A DNA stretch of 64,000 bases, from assembly GCA_027186245.1 (NCBI GenBank), contig CP114495.1, positions 7,053,501-7,117,500 on the forward strand, read 5' to 3'. The notes under the pieces were generated by a model. It was not told the origin of the DNA. It did no database searches and was given only the letters and a program-made list of their open reading frames with translations. Shown in pieces: positions 1-12,200 of this stretch (positions are counted from its first letter, which is position 1; every line of letters begins with the position of its first letter). The position numbers were made by a program, and so were the translations under genes. The DNA is from Coriaria nepalensis (Eukaryota; Streptophyta; Magnoliopsida; Cucurbitales; Coriariaceae).

Positions 1-3000
1 AAATGCTAGAAATATAATTTTAAACATCCTTTTCATCCTACAAAGCCGCCTATATATGATTATTGTATCTAGATTGTGTAATATTCTAGAAACCAGAAAA
101 ATTTGCCGGCGAGACATGCACTCTATAAGAGAACAGACAACCACAAAATCAAACTAAAAACTGGACAAACGACCATCTAACATACCCTAGATCATCACAT
201 CCGTCTCGTCAGAGCACAGCATTGATTAACTTTTGCACTATATTGTTGCTGCTCTACGTAAAAAATCGAGTCATGAGCGATTGAGATGTACACAAATTTA
301 TTTATTTTCTTTTTGTAATTTTCCGTTTGGGATGTACGTAGAATTTGTATCTTCCGACTGGCCAAAAATGAATAATGTTGTTATCTTTTGTTTTCATTCT
401 CGGTAGTCAATTTATGGGTGGAAAGTGATTTTTTGCCAGCGGTGGGGTGCTGTTGCAAAAATAAAGATCGGTCATGAAAACCTAAAAAGTTGAGGAAGGG
501 GAATTTACTTTTCTCATCAATAATGCACAGTTGAGGATGGAACACAAAGTTGTACATATGTTGAGTAAGGAAATGGAATAAGAAGAAGGAGCAGAACAAG
601 AAGAAGAAAAAAAACACATAGAAGAAGAAGAAAAGAAAAGGGAAGAAGAAGAATGTGGGGAAAAAAAAAAAGAGAGGATAAAAATGAAAAAAAAGAAAAA
701 AAGGAAGAAGAAGAAGGTGTAAGGGGAATTAATAAGGGAGACTCTTCTTATAGAGTGCTGAAAAAGAAGATTGAGTCTCTTTTTATAAGTTGAACAAATA
801 AATTTGAGAACATGTTTCGAGAATTGTGAGATGAAGTGAAGAACCGGTTAGAGGAGATAGATAAGAAACTAACAAAGATGATGCAACCGCCTTCACCCAT
901 CACATTTCCCAATTATTCCCTTTCACCTACCATGTCTCCATTTACTATCACTATGACTCTCCACCACGACCTCTGTCCGTCAACCTTACTAACGATGGAT
1001 TGAGTAATGCCAACCTTATAGGCAAGGAAGATACAGAAGATTAAGAAGAGTCATATATGACCCTGCCTATACTTGAGACAAGACGGGGTGAGAGGATGAC
1101 AAAACTTGGTCCGGTAATCATTTCCCCTTTTATTGACATAGGCGACAAATGAAAATATAAGAAGAAAAATGGATTGAAGGCAACGACACTTCTTATTTCT
1201 AATAAGGCGAATGAGAAAGCAATACAAATATGGTTAGAAGCCAAAACTAAACCATAAGTATAAATTCATATCTTTATCCCAAATTAACTTATTTTTTGTT
1301 ATATATGGTTATATCAATTAACTTACTAATCTTAATTTTATCATGACAGGTCACCTGTCTTAGGTTTTGATGGAACTCACTTAGACAAACAATTTTGTAA
1401 GAACATACTCAAATCTAAGTCATAGCTACATAGTTTTATAAGTATTTAAAACCAATTGAATTTATGGATGAATTTCTTAACAATTAATTTTTTTTCACTT
1501 ACGGTTTTCTTTTTCTTTGTAGCACATCAATGAGTATATGTTTTTACTCTGGAGGAGGTAACATAAGTTCAATCAATCACTCAACCAGTCCCCCGCTTTC
1601 ATAGATCAGGTGTTCCCTCAGTATTTGAAAAATTATTGAAATGTTATTTTATCCAAATTGGAGGGGGGAGACAACCTAAGTCATGTATGAGAAGCATACT
1701 CGATGATGATGGACTATATTGAGGGACATAACCTAGTTGGTAGATCTCATAGAAGTACATAAACTAGCTTTGCATCCCTTTCAATATCAAGAATGAGTAT
1801 TGGGTTGCCTTAGTTGTAGACATTATACTAAAGAGAATATCAAATTCCTCCATGGCTTATCCAGTAGCAAATACTATAGCAAGAAGATTAATGAATTGTT
1901 TCAACTTTTAAGCGTCATGCTCCCGTACCTATAGAGAAGCAGTAGAACAGATTTTGATCCCCAACATTTAAGATCGAGATGGTCACTAGCTTCAATGAGG
2001 ATATAGAGATTGTGAAATGGAATTATCGTGTGTTATATGTTGAAATATCTAGAGTATCACCATGCCAGTCTAGATTTAATGCTAATTTATGAAGACAATA
2101 TATGTCCCTTTTGCCATCAAATAGCTTTCGATATTTATCAACGCTACATAGATTTGTAATGTTATAATTTTTTTTTTTACTGTATGAATACAAATTTAAT
2201 CCTTATATATGAATGAAAATTTAATCATTATATAATTATGCAAATTGATGCTTATTGTTTTATGAATATAATCATCTTAAACATCTAATATATGTATAAT
2301 ACAATTTTCAAATTACATGTATAATCAATTTGAGATTAAGAAGTCTCTTATCTAAATATTCTACTGGTCGACGGGTGTTATAGAGAGTTTGTCTTGTACC
2401 TAAATACTTTTTATGACCATAGAGTGGTCAATATGTATTTATATAATATTTAAGTTTACTTTTTCGTAATTTGTTATGTTTTTATATATTATTTTACTTT
2501 TATTTTTAAATTTATTATATTTCTATAAATTATATTATTTAATACATAATATTCTTAAATTTATTATAAAATTCTGAAATTACTTAAACTCATCGACATG
2601 TAATAAGTTATTCATAATTACTTAAACTATAATATTATTTTAAATCCTAAATTTTCTAAATTTACTATAAAAAGAAAGAAGAAGCAGGAGGGGGAGGGGA
2701 AGAAAATAACTAGAACGAGACGGATAATGAAAGAATGAAAATAAAACCGGGATGAAACGATGAATAAATTGTGTGGGTTGAGGAGATTTAAAACAACCAA
2801 AAAAGAAAATACACTGAGTCACCGAATTTACCTAATAATCTACTCTATTTATACATAATTGATCCAAAAACATTAAATCTACAATAAACAATCCAAATTA
2901 TACAAACTATATGAACATCATACAATCTAAACCCCTCTCTAATCCACCAACCCCAGGCGAACGATATCGGATTTGTTTGTACTAACTCAAGGAATTGACT

Positions 3001-4950
3001 GGGTCATACGTTATTACAGTACCCGTACCCGTACTGTAATATATTTTAATCTCTCTAATAATATATTTATTATATTTTTATCTTTAAACTCTGGTTTAAT
3101 TTAATTAAATACTTTAATTTTAATTTTAATTTTAATTTTTTAAATAAAAAAACTAAAATAAATATTATAATATTATAAAAATCTTTCCTTAACTTTTAGT
3201 AAACGAAATTATCTCTCTTTTATTTCTATTAACTTTTATTTCATTCTACCACCGTTATTACCTACTCTTCTTGCCTCCAATGCCACTTTCCGCTCCAACC
3301 GTTATCACCACTCCACCTCTTCCATCGTCACTCTACCTCCACTATTGCCATTGATGTCATCGTTCCTCCTCATTGCCATCATTGACGATGCAGGAGGGTC
3401 AAAGTGGAGCAATGGTGATGAAGTTGGGATAGGACAACGATAATTGTAGCAAAGGTAGGATAGTGAAGAATGAAGGTGAAAGTAAAGTTGAGGAGGTGAC
3501 AATAATGGCAACATTAAAATTTTAGTGGTTATAAATGAAAATAAGTAAAAAAAAAAAAATAGTAAAATTTGGTTTTATAATAATTAAGTGGAGGTTTTTA
3601 TAAATTTTAATATTTGTTGTGCTTACATGATTACGTAAAGAATCAAAATAATGATTTAGGAAAAATAATTGCTTGAAATAGTGTCAGGGTGATTAAATAA
3701 TGGACAAATAGTTTAATAGGAAAATATTTGTGCATTTTCATCATTTTTTTTTTTTTTTTTTTTTTGAGGAAACATCATCCCCAAATTGACTTACCTCAAT
3801 AATTGAACATATTATATATACCTCAAATTTCTGTGGGAAACTATGTATATGTATATAGGTATATTATGTATATATATATATATATCTCAATAATTGAACA
3901 TTTTTATTATATATATATATATATATATAATATTCATATTTATTTCAAATATTTTATAATATCTAATCATTTAAGGAAATATTTTATAATATGATTCAAA
4001 TAAAGTCCTTAAATTTATTCTTGACTATTACTGAAATATAAGTAATATTTATATTCGAAAACATTTATCAAGCCACATGATAAATATTAAAAAAATGATG
4101 ATGTGACTTGATATATAATTAAAATAAAAATATTATTTATATTTAAGAGTACCAAATATTGATAATGCATTCCATCTTTTTGGGTTTGAAAAAATTAAAA
4201 TAGATACTGCATTTTTCGCCTTCTTGAAATAGTGGCAATCATCGTTCCTAAGTTGACTTTGCATCAGTCGTATCGTTTTCGCAGCAAGCACTATGTGTAA
4301 CTAACCTAATGCCGTGCAATTATTGAACGGACATGTGAAGATTATCTAATAATCTTTATATAAAACTCAAATTTTCAGAAAATCAATTAAGACAGACTGA
4401 CTCTATGGAAAAATATGACGGTGACAACGGAGGCATCGAAGATCAAAGGAAGATGGCCGACACCCATAAACATGACAGATGGGTATATACTGTAGAAAAT
4501 TGTAAGGAAGTGATAGTAGGGTGGATTGGATAAATGAGTCACATCTATATCTAAAAGTTAGTTTAAAAGATGAGCTAATACTTATTAGCACGCTAGTTTG
4601 AATCTAATTCCTTTGCAGAAGTTTCAGATAATTGATAATTAAATAAATAATTAATGTATTTGACCAGTAGAGATTTGGGCTTTGTAACTCTTGATTACAT
4701 GGTCAGAGCTTCTGCAGTATTCTGACTGGCGTATGCAATAACTATGATAGGAAGTAGTTGTCTTGTCACATACATTTTCCTTATAATAATATTATAGATA
4801 TTATATATTGTGTTATAATCTAAAATTGGCTCAATTGAAGATATTGAAGGAGAACCGTTAATTATTTTTAAGAATCACAGAACATAAATAAATGGATACG
4901 AATAAGAAAGAACAGTTTTTAAGTCACAAGGTGCTATGTATAAGTGCTAT
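1..4950. other. Intergenic, AT-rich, no gene recognised
   Basis: No open frame here looks like a real gene. The stretch 800-2050 contains short peptide-like pieces broken by many stops and may be an old retroelement or pseudogene, but no family motif could be recognised. The remainder is AT-rich DNA with poly-T runs (near 3745-3765) and TA microsatellites (near 3865-3930). Short reading frames on either strand are low-complexity and are treated as chance. Confidence 0.5.
575..735. repeat. Purine-rich GAA/GAAA low-complexity tract
   Basis: About 160 bases are almost pure purine on the + strand, made of irregular GAA, GAAA and AAAG units. A phenylalanine-rich reading frame on the minus strand at its left end is a product of this composition and is not called as a gene. 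No flanking duplication or terminal repeat was seen. Confidence 0.75.
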
Positions 4951-4959
4951 GTATAAATG

Positions 4960-5335
4960 GATTAGGGTTAATGTTATGGGTTTATGGATCGTGGTTCATG
5001 TTTAGAGTACATAGTCTAGGGTTAGGGTTAAATTTAACGGATTAAGGTCAATATTAGGGGCTTATAGATTAGGGTTCATGTTAAAAATTTAAGGTCTAGG
5101 GTTTATATTTAGATTCTAAGGTTATGATTTATGAATTAAGGTTAATGTTAGAGGTTTATGACTTTAGGGTTCATGTTTAAGGTCAAGGGTTAGGGTCTGT
5201 AGTTATGATTAATGTTTAGTGCCTAGGGTTAGGATTATGATTGATGTATGAGATTTATGTTTTTGTTTTAGGGTTAAAGTTAGGCTCTAGAGTTAGGGTT
5301 AGGGTTTATGTTTAGATTCTAGGATTATATTTATG
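4960..5335 (+). repeat. Degenerate interstitial telomere-like (TTTAGGG) array, left copy
   Basis: Many copies of TTAGGGTT, CTAGGGTT and TTAGGG occur on the + strand, separated by phrases such as TTTATG, TTCATGTTTA and AATGTTA. This is a diverged minisatellite built on the plant telomere heptamer and not a clean telomere tract. It runs directly into the minisatellite-like unit at 5345-5490. A longer copy of the same composite lies in opposite orientation at 30.66-31.94 kb. Confidence 0.8.
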
Positions 5336-5344
5336 CTATGTAGA

Positions 5345-5490
5345 ACTCTTGAGATTTGAAGTCAGAGACTTAGAAGTCTTAGACTTTATAGTTCGATGTA
5401 TACTTTCAAGACCCATTAAACTTTGAGGTTAGAGACTTTTATATATTTGATCTTTCGTCCCAATGGTTCGATGGGTCTTGAAAGTGTGCA
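5345..5490 (+). repeat. Minisatellite-like unit (single to partial copies), left
   Basis: One full unit (about 5412-5484) and a partial one before it contain the phrases AACTTTGAGGT.AGAGACTT and GGTTCGATGGGTCTTGAAAG. The reverse complement of the ~80-bp tandem units at 30655-31015 aligns to it over its whole length by eye, so this is the same repeat family in inverted orientation. Confidence 0.7.
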
Positions 5491-5544
5491 TCCAAAACCC
5501 GATATACCTAACCAAATCTTGAACCGATCATCCAAAACCCGTAG

Positions 5545-6200
5545 GTTTAACATGTATTGGGTCGGTTACACATTTAATTTAGACCAAACTCGAAAAATTT
5601 GGCCAAATTGTTTTTAAAAAAAAAAATTGGGCACCACATAAATTAATATATATATACACACAATCTTATATATTATCATTTTAATATATATTATATGTGT
5701 AAAATATTTTTGAATTTATTTTACTTGCTATTTGAAATTTATTTTCTCATTTATTCTTTGAATCCACGTTATATTAAAGTTCATTAACCATTTTACTTTA
5801 TTTTTCCTACTACTTGAAATTTATTCCAAAATGCATGAATTATTTTACTTTATTTTATTCTACCGAAGATATTAAGCCTTAAGAAAAAGAAAAAAAAAAG
5901 AAGAATAGTTAATATCGATATCAACTGTTTCTTATTTTATTGAATTGATTTTTAATTTGTATTTTTTATTATTATCGAAGATAATTGAGATTTTGAAATT
6001 TTAGATTTAATACTAATAGTTAAGAAAACCCTTTCTAGAAAGCATTTCCCAAGAAAGGCGCGTTTTTGAAGTGTTTGAACTTACCTTTGGGAGGGAAAGA
6101 GCAGACCTGAAAAAGAAAAAAAAACAAGAAGAAAGAAAAGCCCCATATTTCTGCGTGTACCAATCCAAGCTTAGGGTTTCGCCATTTTCACTTCCGAACG
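5545..6200 (+). promoter_or_regulatory. Upstream region and 5' leader of the SRS2-like helicase
   Basis: No gene is seen here. AT-rich DNA gives way near 6040-6200 to a more GC-balanced leader that ends immediately before the ATG at 6201. A core promoter must lie here, but no unambiguous TATA box or initiator stands out. The leader contains a purine-rich run around 6105-6140. Confidence 0.45.
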
Positions 6201-9200
6201 ATGCTTGATCGTGAAAATTTTGATATCACAGTTGAGCAGAGGGCTCGGATCACTCGCAATTTTCGAGCTGCTAAGGCCCTTCTTGCTCGCAAACGCCCTC
6301 GTCTTCAACCTCACGACCCCTCCTCTTCTTCTAATCGTTGTAATAATTCTTCTCACTCACTGCCTCGTAGGTTTGTGCTCTCTTCGAATTCCATTTTTTG
6401 TGTCCTGGATTCTTTTTCGTGCACGATTGATTCATGTTATATCTTCATCTGCATTTGTTTTTGTTTTCTTTTTATTGATATCTGTCTAGTTATAAACCAG
6501 CTATGACGAATTTGGTGCAAAGCTTAGTTTCAATAATTTACTTACACTATGTATGACCATTTCAGTTCCGGAGTTTTGAATTCAAACGGGATAAGAACCT
6601 TGGGTAATGCTACTGGTGTAGAGAGAAGAATTCCCTTCGCAGGGATTCCAACGAATATTCCATCTGCTAATTCTTTGCATGAAATTAAATCAATAGCTAT
6701 TGAAGACGGTTCAAATGGATGTGTATTAGATATTTATAAAACCCCTATAAAGGAGCAAGCTATTTGTAGTTTAGATGATGCTTTCTTCGCTCCAAGTGTT
6801 TTGGACGATGATTTTGACCACTCCATTTTAGAGGAAATTGATGCTTTGTGCGAGGAGAAATCCTTGTCCAAAGCGGAAAGGCAGGGTCCAGAAGTGGAGG
6901 TTGAAAGTCAAAATAATGATGGTGTTAGTGGTGATATTAGCATCGCTTCAGAATCATCAATTTCCGACCAGAGCATAAGAACAGAAAGCACCTCATGTTC
7001 TGGAAACAGACTGGAATTAGGAGTAGAGGGCGGGGATTCCCTCGCTATGCTGAATGAAACTATGCCTGTAGAGTATTCCAGATATTTTGGAAATCTGAAT
7101 GAAAGGCAAAGAGAAGCTGCTTGTAGTGACATTTCTATCCCTTTAATGATTGTTGCTGGTCCAGGAAGTGGAAAGGTGCCTCTCTTTCTCTTTCACAATA
7201 TCGTCAATAATGTGTCCAGATTGTGCCCTTATGACTGACGCTTTTTGGTATTGAAGAGTTATTAAGTTTTCTTTTCTAAATGTTGAGATGTTCATTGATG
7301 ACAACTATGTTGGTTAGTGACTGTAATCGGTAAATTACTTTTCCTTTTGTTTTGCACCTTCAATGTTTGAAATTTTGGTTACCCTCGCTGTTACTATTTG
7401 GACCTAAGATCTCAGGGAGTTCAAGTCTTTTGTATTCTGTTGATTTCTCACTTCATTTGGTTTTAGTCTGAATTTTGTCTTTTGATGTCAGACTTCCACT
7501 ATAGTGGGGCGGGTTCTGATGTTGCTTAATAAGGTAAATATTTCCTTTTAACTTGAATAACATGGTCATGCTTATTTTGCTATGTTTTTCTCTTTTGCAC
7601 GTTCCTTGCTTTGTTTGGATTTCACCCTTCATTTCTTGTGTTGCTCCCAGTTTTTTCTAGGTCAATGTTTCGTCCACATCCTATTCATTCTTAATTTATT
7701 TATATTTCTCTTCTTCTTAGTTTCTCTTTTCCATCATGTCAATGAAAACATGCACAGGGTATCGATCCATCAAATGTTCTGGCAATGACTTTCACTACAG
7801 CAGCAGCTTCTGAAATGAGAGATCGTATTGGAGCAGTGGCTGGGAAGGCAACAGCAAAGGAACTTACCATCAGCACTTTTCATTCATTCTCATTGCAGCT
7901 CTGTCGTTTACATGCAGAAAAGTACGCTCATGTCAGTTCATTTCCAAGTTTACTTTGCTAAACAAACTATGCATAATATGTTGTATTAATCTGTTTGAAA
8001 GCTGTCCCATGTGGATATTATGTGTAGGCGTGCAACTAACATCCAAAGCTGTTTGGGCAATGTCTTAGAATCTGTTAACGAGTTATGGTTGCAGTACTCT
8101 TTTTTCCAACATAAAATGTAAAAGACAAAAGGACGAATGTTACAAGACCCAACTATTTTAAAAATAAATTATACAATTAAAAAATCAAGCTGGCTTTCCA
8201 ATCGGTGGTATTGCATGGGCGTCATAATTTTCTCGCAAATGATTTATTTGCATCCCAATTATGTTGACGTGTTCTTTGGTGATGAAAGTGTGACGTACCT
8301 GATTTTGAGTTTGGTTAATTCCTTAAGTACTTTTACTGAAAGTGTGGAGTTTCTCTGTCAATAACCTGATGAGATAGTTGGTATTAATTGAAATATAGGA
8401 TTGATACAGACCCCAAACTACATACGATTTATAGAGGTGTATGTATATAATAAACTAATAAGTAAGGTGTTGATAAATTTTGAGTTTATAATCTAGTGCT
8501 TGGTTTTATGCCGATGTTAAGAAGATTGCTGTGCTCATCTATTTTTTCTCCATTTATGCTTTTTTATTGCATGTCATTTGCTCTAAAGTGTACTTCTCTG
8601 TGTGTGTGTTCATTTGTTGCTTTCTGTTTTTGTCATATTCTTTTCACTAATTATTTTTAAAATTAGCTTTCATTGTTTATGACGTTAATCTGTCAAGGAA
8701 AAAGGGAATGTTTATTTGTCTACTCATTTTTATAGGTTAGGCCGCACTTCAGAATTTTTAATCTATGGACATGCGCAACAAAGAAGAGCCATCATTGAGG
8801 CTGTTCGTTTATCAGAAAACGGAAAAAAAAGGCAAGAGTGTGATGACCGAACACCTGGTGAAGATTCTAATAATCTTATTTCTCCAGAGCACTTCAAGGA
8901 TGGGTCAAAGAAATGGCAGAAATTCATTACTCAGGTTACTGATTTGTCAACTTTACTATGAAGTCTTTCTTTAGTATTCGGGTTCTGATACTCAAACTCT
9001 TGGTCTTTTATTTTTATTTATTTATTTAATAAAGAACAAACTTTCTTCTTTGTTGAAGAGTTGACTTCGTTGCTTCCTGCTATCCCAACAATTTTTGTTT
9101 TAGCGACACTACAGTTACCGGCTAATAGTTCCTTTTGGAACTTTTATTGTCGATTGTCCTTGTCCATTTCTATTGATATCGTTCTTATTTTACATGTTAC

Positions 9201-12200
9201 CATTGTTAGTAACTATGTAGTATTTGATCTTAACCAATAGCATATTACAATATCTAAAGCAATGAATTGATTGCCATGGGAAAATAGTGCAGACATAAAC
9301 AGTGGGGAATATGGATCTTATTGTGCACCATAAATTTTTGCCACTTCTTGTAGGTCCAACTAGATTTGCAGGTTTCCCTCCAGTGATGAAATTGCATGTT
9401 TAGTCATGCTTGTGACATAACAGTTGTTGCAGTTCCTATAGTGGTTTGAGTCTGAGTTTCTTTTAAATTTGAGTATGAAATTTGGGAAATGTAGCCCATT
9501 GACAAGACTAGTAAAAAATGATGGAAGATTCTAGCATATGCTAGTTTTTAAAATTTATTATTACTATTATTATTATTTAGTATTTTTTTTTATCACATTC
9601 CTGAAGTACGGAATAGGTTTGATTGATAATTGGAAGCTCGAGTTTCATTTGAAAGGCATGGAACCTTAGTTTGCTTTTCATGACTTATGAACTTGGAGGT
9701 TTGACTTTCAGATGAAAAGTAAGGATTCTTAGTTTGCTTTTCATGATTTATGGACTACAGTTCTGTAATCCTAGTTACCGTCTTGACAGGACCCAATGTT
9801 GGTTTCTCAAAAATGTTGTTCTAAGCATGTTTCTGATTCTCATTACAGATTAGTAGTTGGCCTTTGCAATTAAAAAAAAGATGATCATTATTATCCATAC
9901 ACATTCCTCAGTACTGTAATTGAAAAGTATTTTGTCATCATTATAAGCGATACAACAGCTTGAGGTCTGTCCCAACAGCAAAAACTTGTAATAGGGCCAT
10001 TCTATTTTCAGATGGATTTTTACTTTAAACCTTTTTCTTTCCTAAATTAACTTTTTCTTCCGTTAATACTTTTTGTTCTTCGTCACTCAATGGCAATATA
10101 TCTCTGGCATTGACACAGTTATTTCATTTCATGTTAGGCCAAAGCCTCTGGGAAGATTCCTGAAGAATGCTCTCGAGTGGGCGATCAGATTGGTGTAAGC
10201 TTATAATTTGCTTCTGTTACGTTCTTTTGTCTCTTCTATGTGATTCTTAGCTCTTTATCTTATCAGGCTGCTATTCTTGGCAACTACAATGAAATTTTAA
10301 AATCTTGCAATGCTCTTGACTACCATGACTTAATTAGCTGTTCATTGAAGCTTCTTACTGATTTTCCCGAAGGTTCATATCTGATCTTTACTTAGTGGAG
10401 TTATGCACTTCAAGTATAAGTCATGTTTTGACTTGTGATCTATATATTCCATTGAAGTATTCAAAGAATGTCAGGATTCATGGAAAGCCATTGTGATAGA
10501 CGAGTTTCAAGACACAAGTGCCATGCAATACAATCTTCTTCGAGTTCTTGCATCTCATAAACATTTAACTGTTGTCGGTGATGATGATCAGGTTTGCTTC
10601 TTGAATTGTGCTCTTGTTTGCCTTTATCCATGGCAGTGGGCTTTCCCCTATGATGGTTATAATTGAACTGTTCTCGTGGGAATATTTTAAATGACAGTAT
10701 GCAATGTTGAAACTCTATATCGAATTATAGGTTTTAATTTCTTATTGATAAACATGATAAACATATTTTTTTTTTCTTGGTGGAAAAATCTATTTTCATC
10801 TAAAGTTAATCTCTGACATTACATGGCAGTCAATATTCAGTTTCAATGGAGCTGATATTTCTGGATTTGACTCTTTCCGTAAAGATTTTCCAAACTACAA
10901 AGAGGTTTGTCTTGTCCTTAGTCTTAAATTTTGTCAACGTTTTATTTCGTATTTTGCACAGAGCATGATTCACAAAAAATTTGTACGAACAATTAGAGTT
11001 GTGACATCTTGAGTTTGTTCTTATGACTGAATTTTATCTGTTAATTTTGACTAATATCTATGATGTAGACTAGACTTAACAAAAACTACCGGTCCACATG
11101 GTGTATTGTTGAAGCTGCTTCTTATCTTATACAAAATAATCAGAAACGATGCCAACTAAAAGGTGTTCAGACTGATAATTCTTCTGGATCTAAGGTACAT
11201 TGAATGTCTTCTTAGCTTAAAAATCGAGCGAAATTTCTAATTTGATATCCTTTTCCTTTTGTTTTATCATATATCCATTGTAATCTAATGCTTGGTGGCC
11301 ACCTATCCAGATAGCTATCAAGGAATGTCACAGTGAGGAGACACAATGCGCTTTTGTTATTGACAAAGTCCTGGAAATTGCTTTAAACGGCTCAACGGCA
11401 AAGTGTTTTGGAAAAATTGCTGTTCTCTATCGGAGGCAGGTCAAGCTTACTTGCCTTACTATTAAGAGCATCATTTAGCTGGACAGGGAAATGATAGACA
11501 TCAGGAAAAAGTTCTATTACATAAGCATTGATAGATGTTTTCTCATCTTTCCTATAGATTACTGGGAAAATCTTCCAAACAGCCTTTCTGGAGAGAAAAA
11601 TACCATTTAATGTTCATGGTGTGGCCTTCTACAGGAAAAAGGTTTGTCTTTTTATCACAGAATTTTCTGAGTATTTATACCATGTGTTTTCTCATTTCAG
11701 CTTATGTCCATTATCAATTGGGATGATGATAAGAGTAATGATAGGTCTAGGCCCTCCAAAATAGTTGTCTGAAATTCTGGAAAAATTTCTTTTTTCTTAA
11801 TTTAGATTTCTTCAACCTTTTATCCTGAAGGTGATGCGATGCAATTGCCTAATGGTTTTATTTATATATATTTTTACTTGAATATATATGCAAAAGTATG
11901 TGTACATTTGTTTGATATAATAAAATTTATTTGTGCATATGTAGTAGACGACTAATATTGTAGGTGTGTCACTCCACAATAGCCCAAGAAAAGCGTGAAA
12001 ATTGAAAGACCTAATTAACAGTTCATAAGATTCATAATTGGCTTCTAATCTAAAACAAAAAGAGAGATTCATAATTGATAAGCAATTATTCCATCAATTT
12101 AATAACTTCTGACTTTAAGCCACGCCTTAACTTGCACACAACCACTGGAGATGCATTATTGTATCACTGATCTTAGATTCCGAGTCATTCTACCTTAACT

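Noticed and set aside
381..617. Phenylalanine-rich minus-strand frame
   Set aside because: Its start is a translation of the purine-rich GAA tract; there is no family similarity and no gene structure.
3870..3930. Possible AT-rich origin or matrix-attachment site
   Set aside because: Only a simple TA microsatellite is visible; no specific motif supports a function.
4960..5335. True chromosome end
   Set aside because: The heptamers are highly degenerate and genes lie on both sides, so this is an internal telomere-like repeat.
6201..6506. 101-codon frame taken as a stand-alone protein
   Set aside because: It is exon 1 of the helicase read through its donor at 6370/6371; splicing to 6566 keeps the frame into the helicase.
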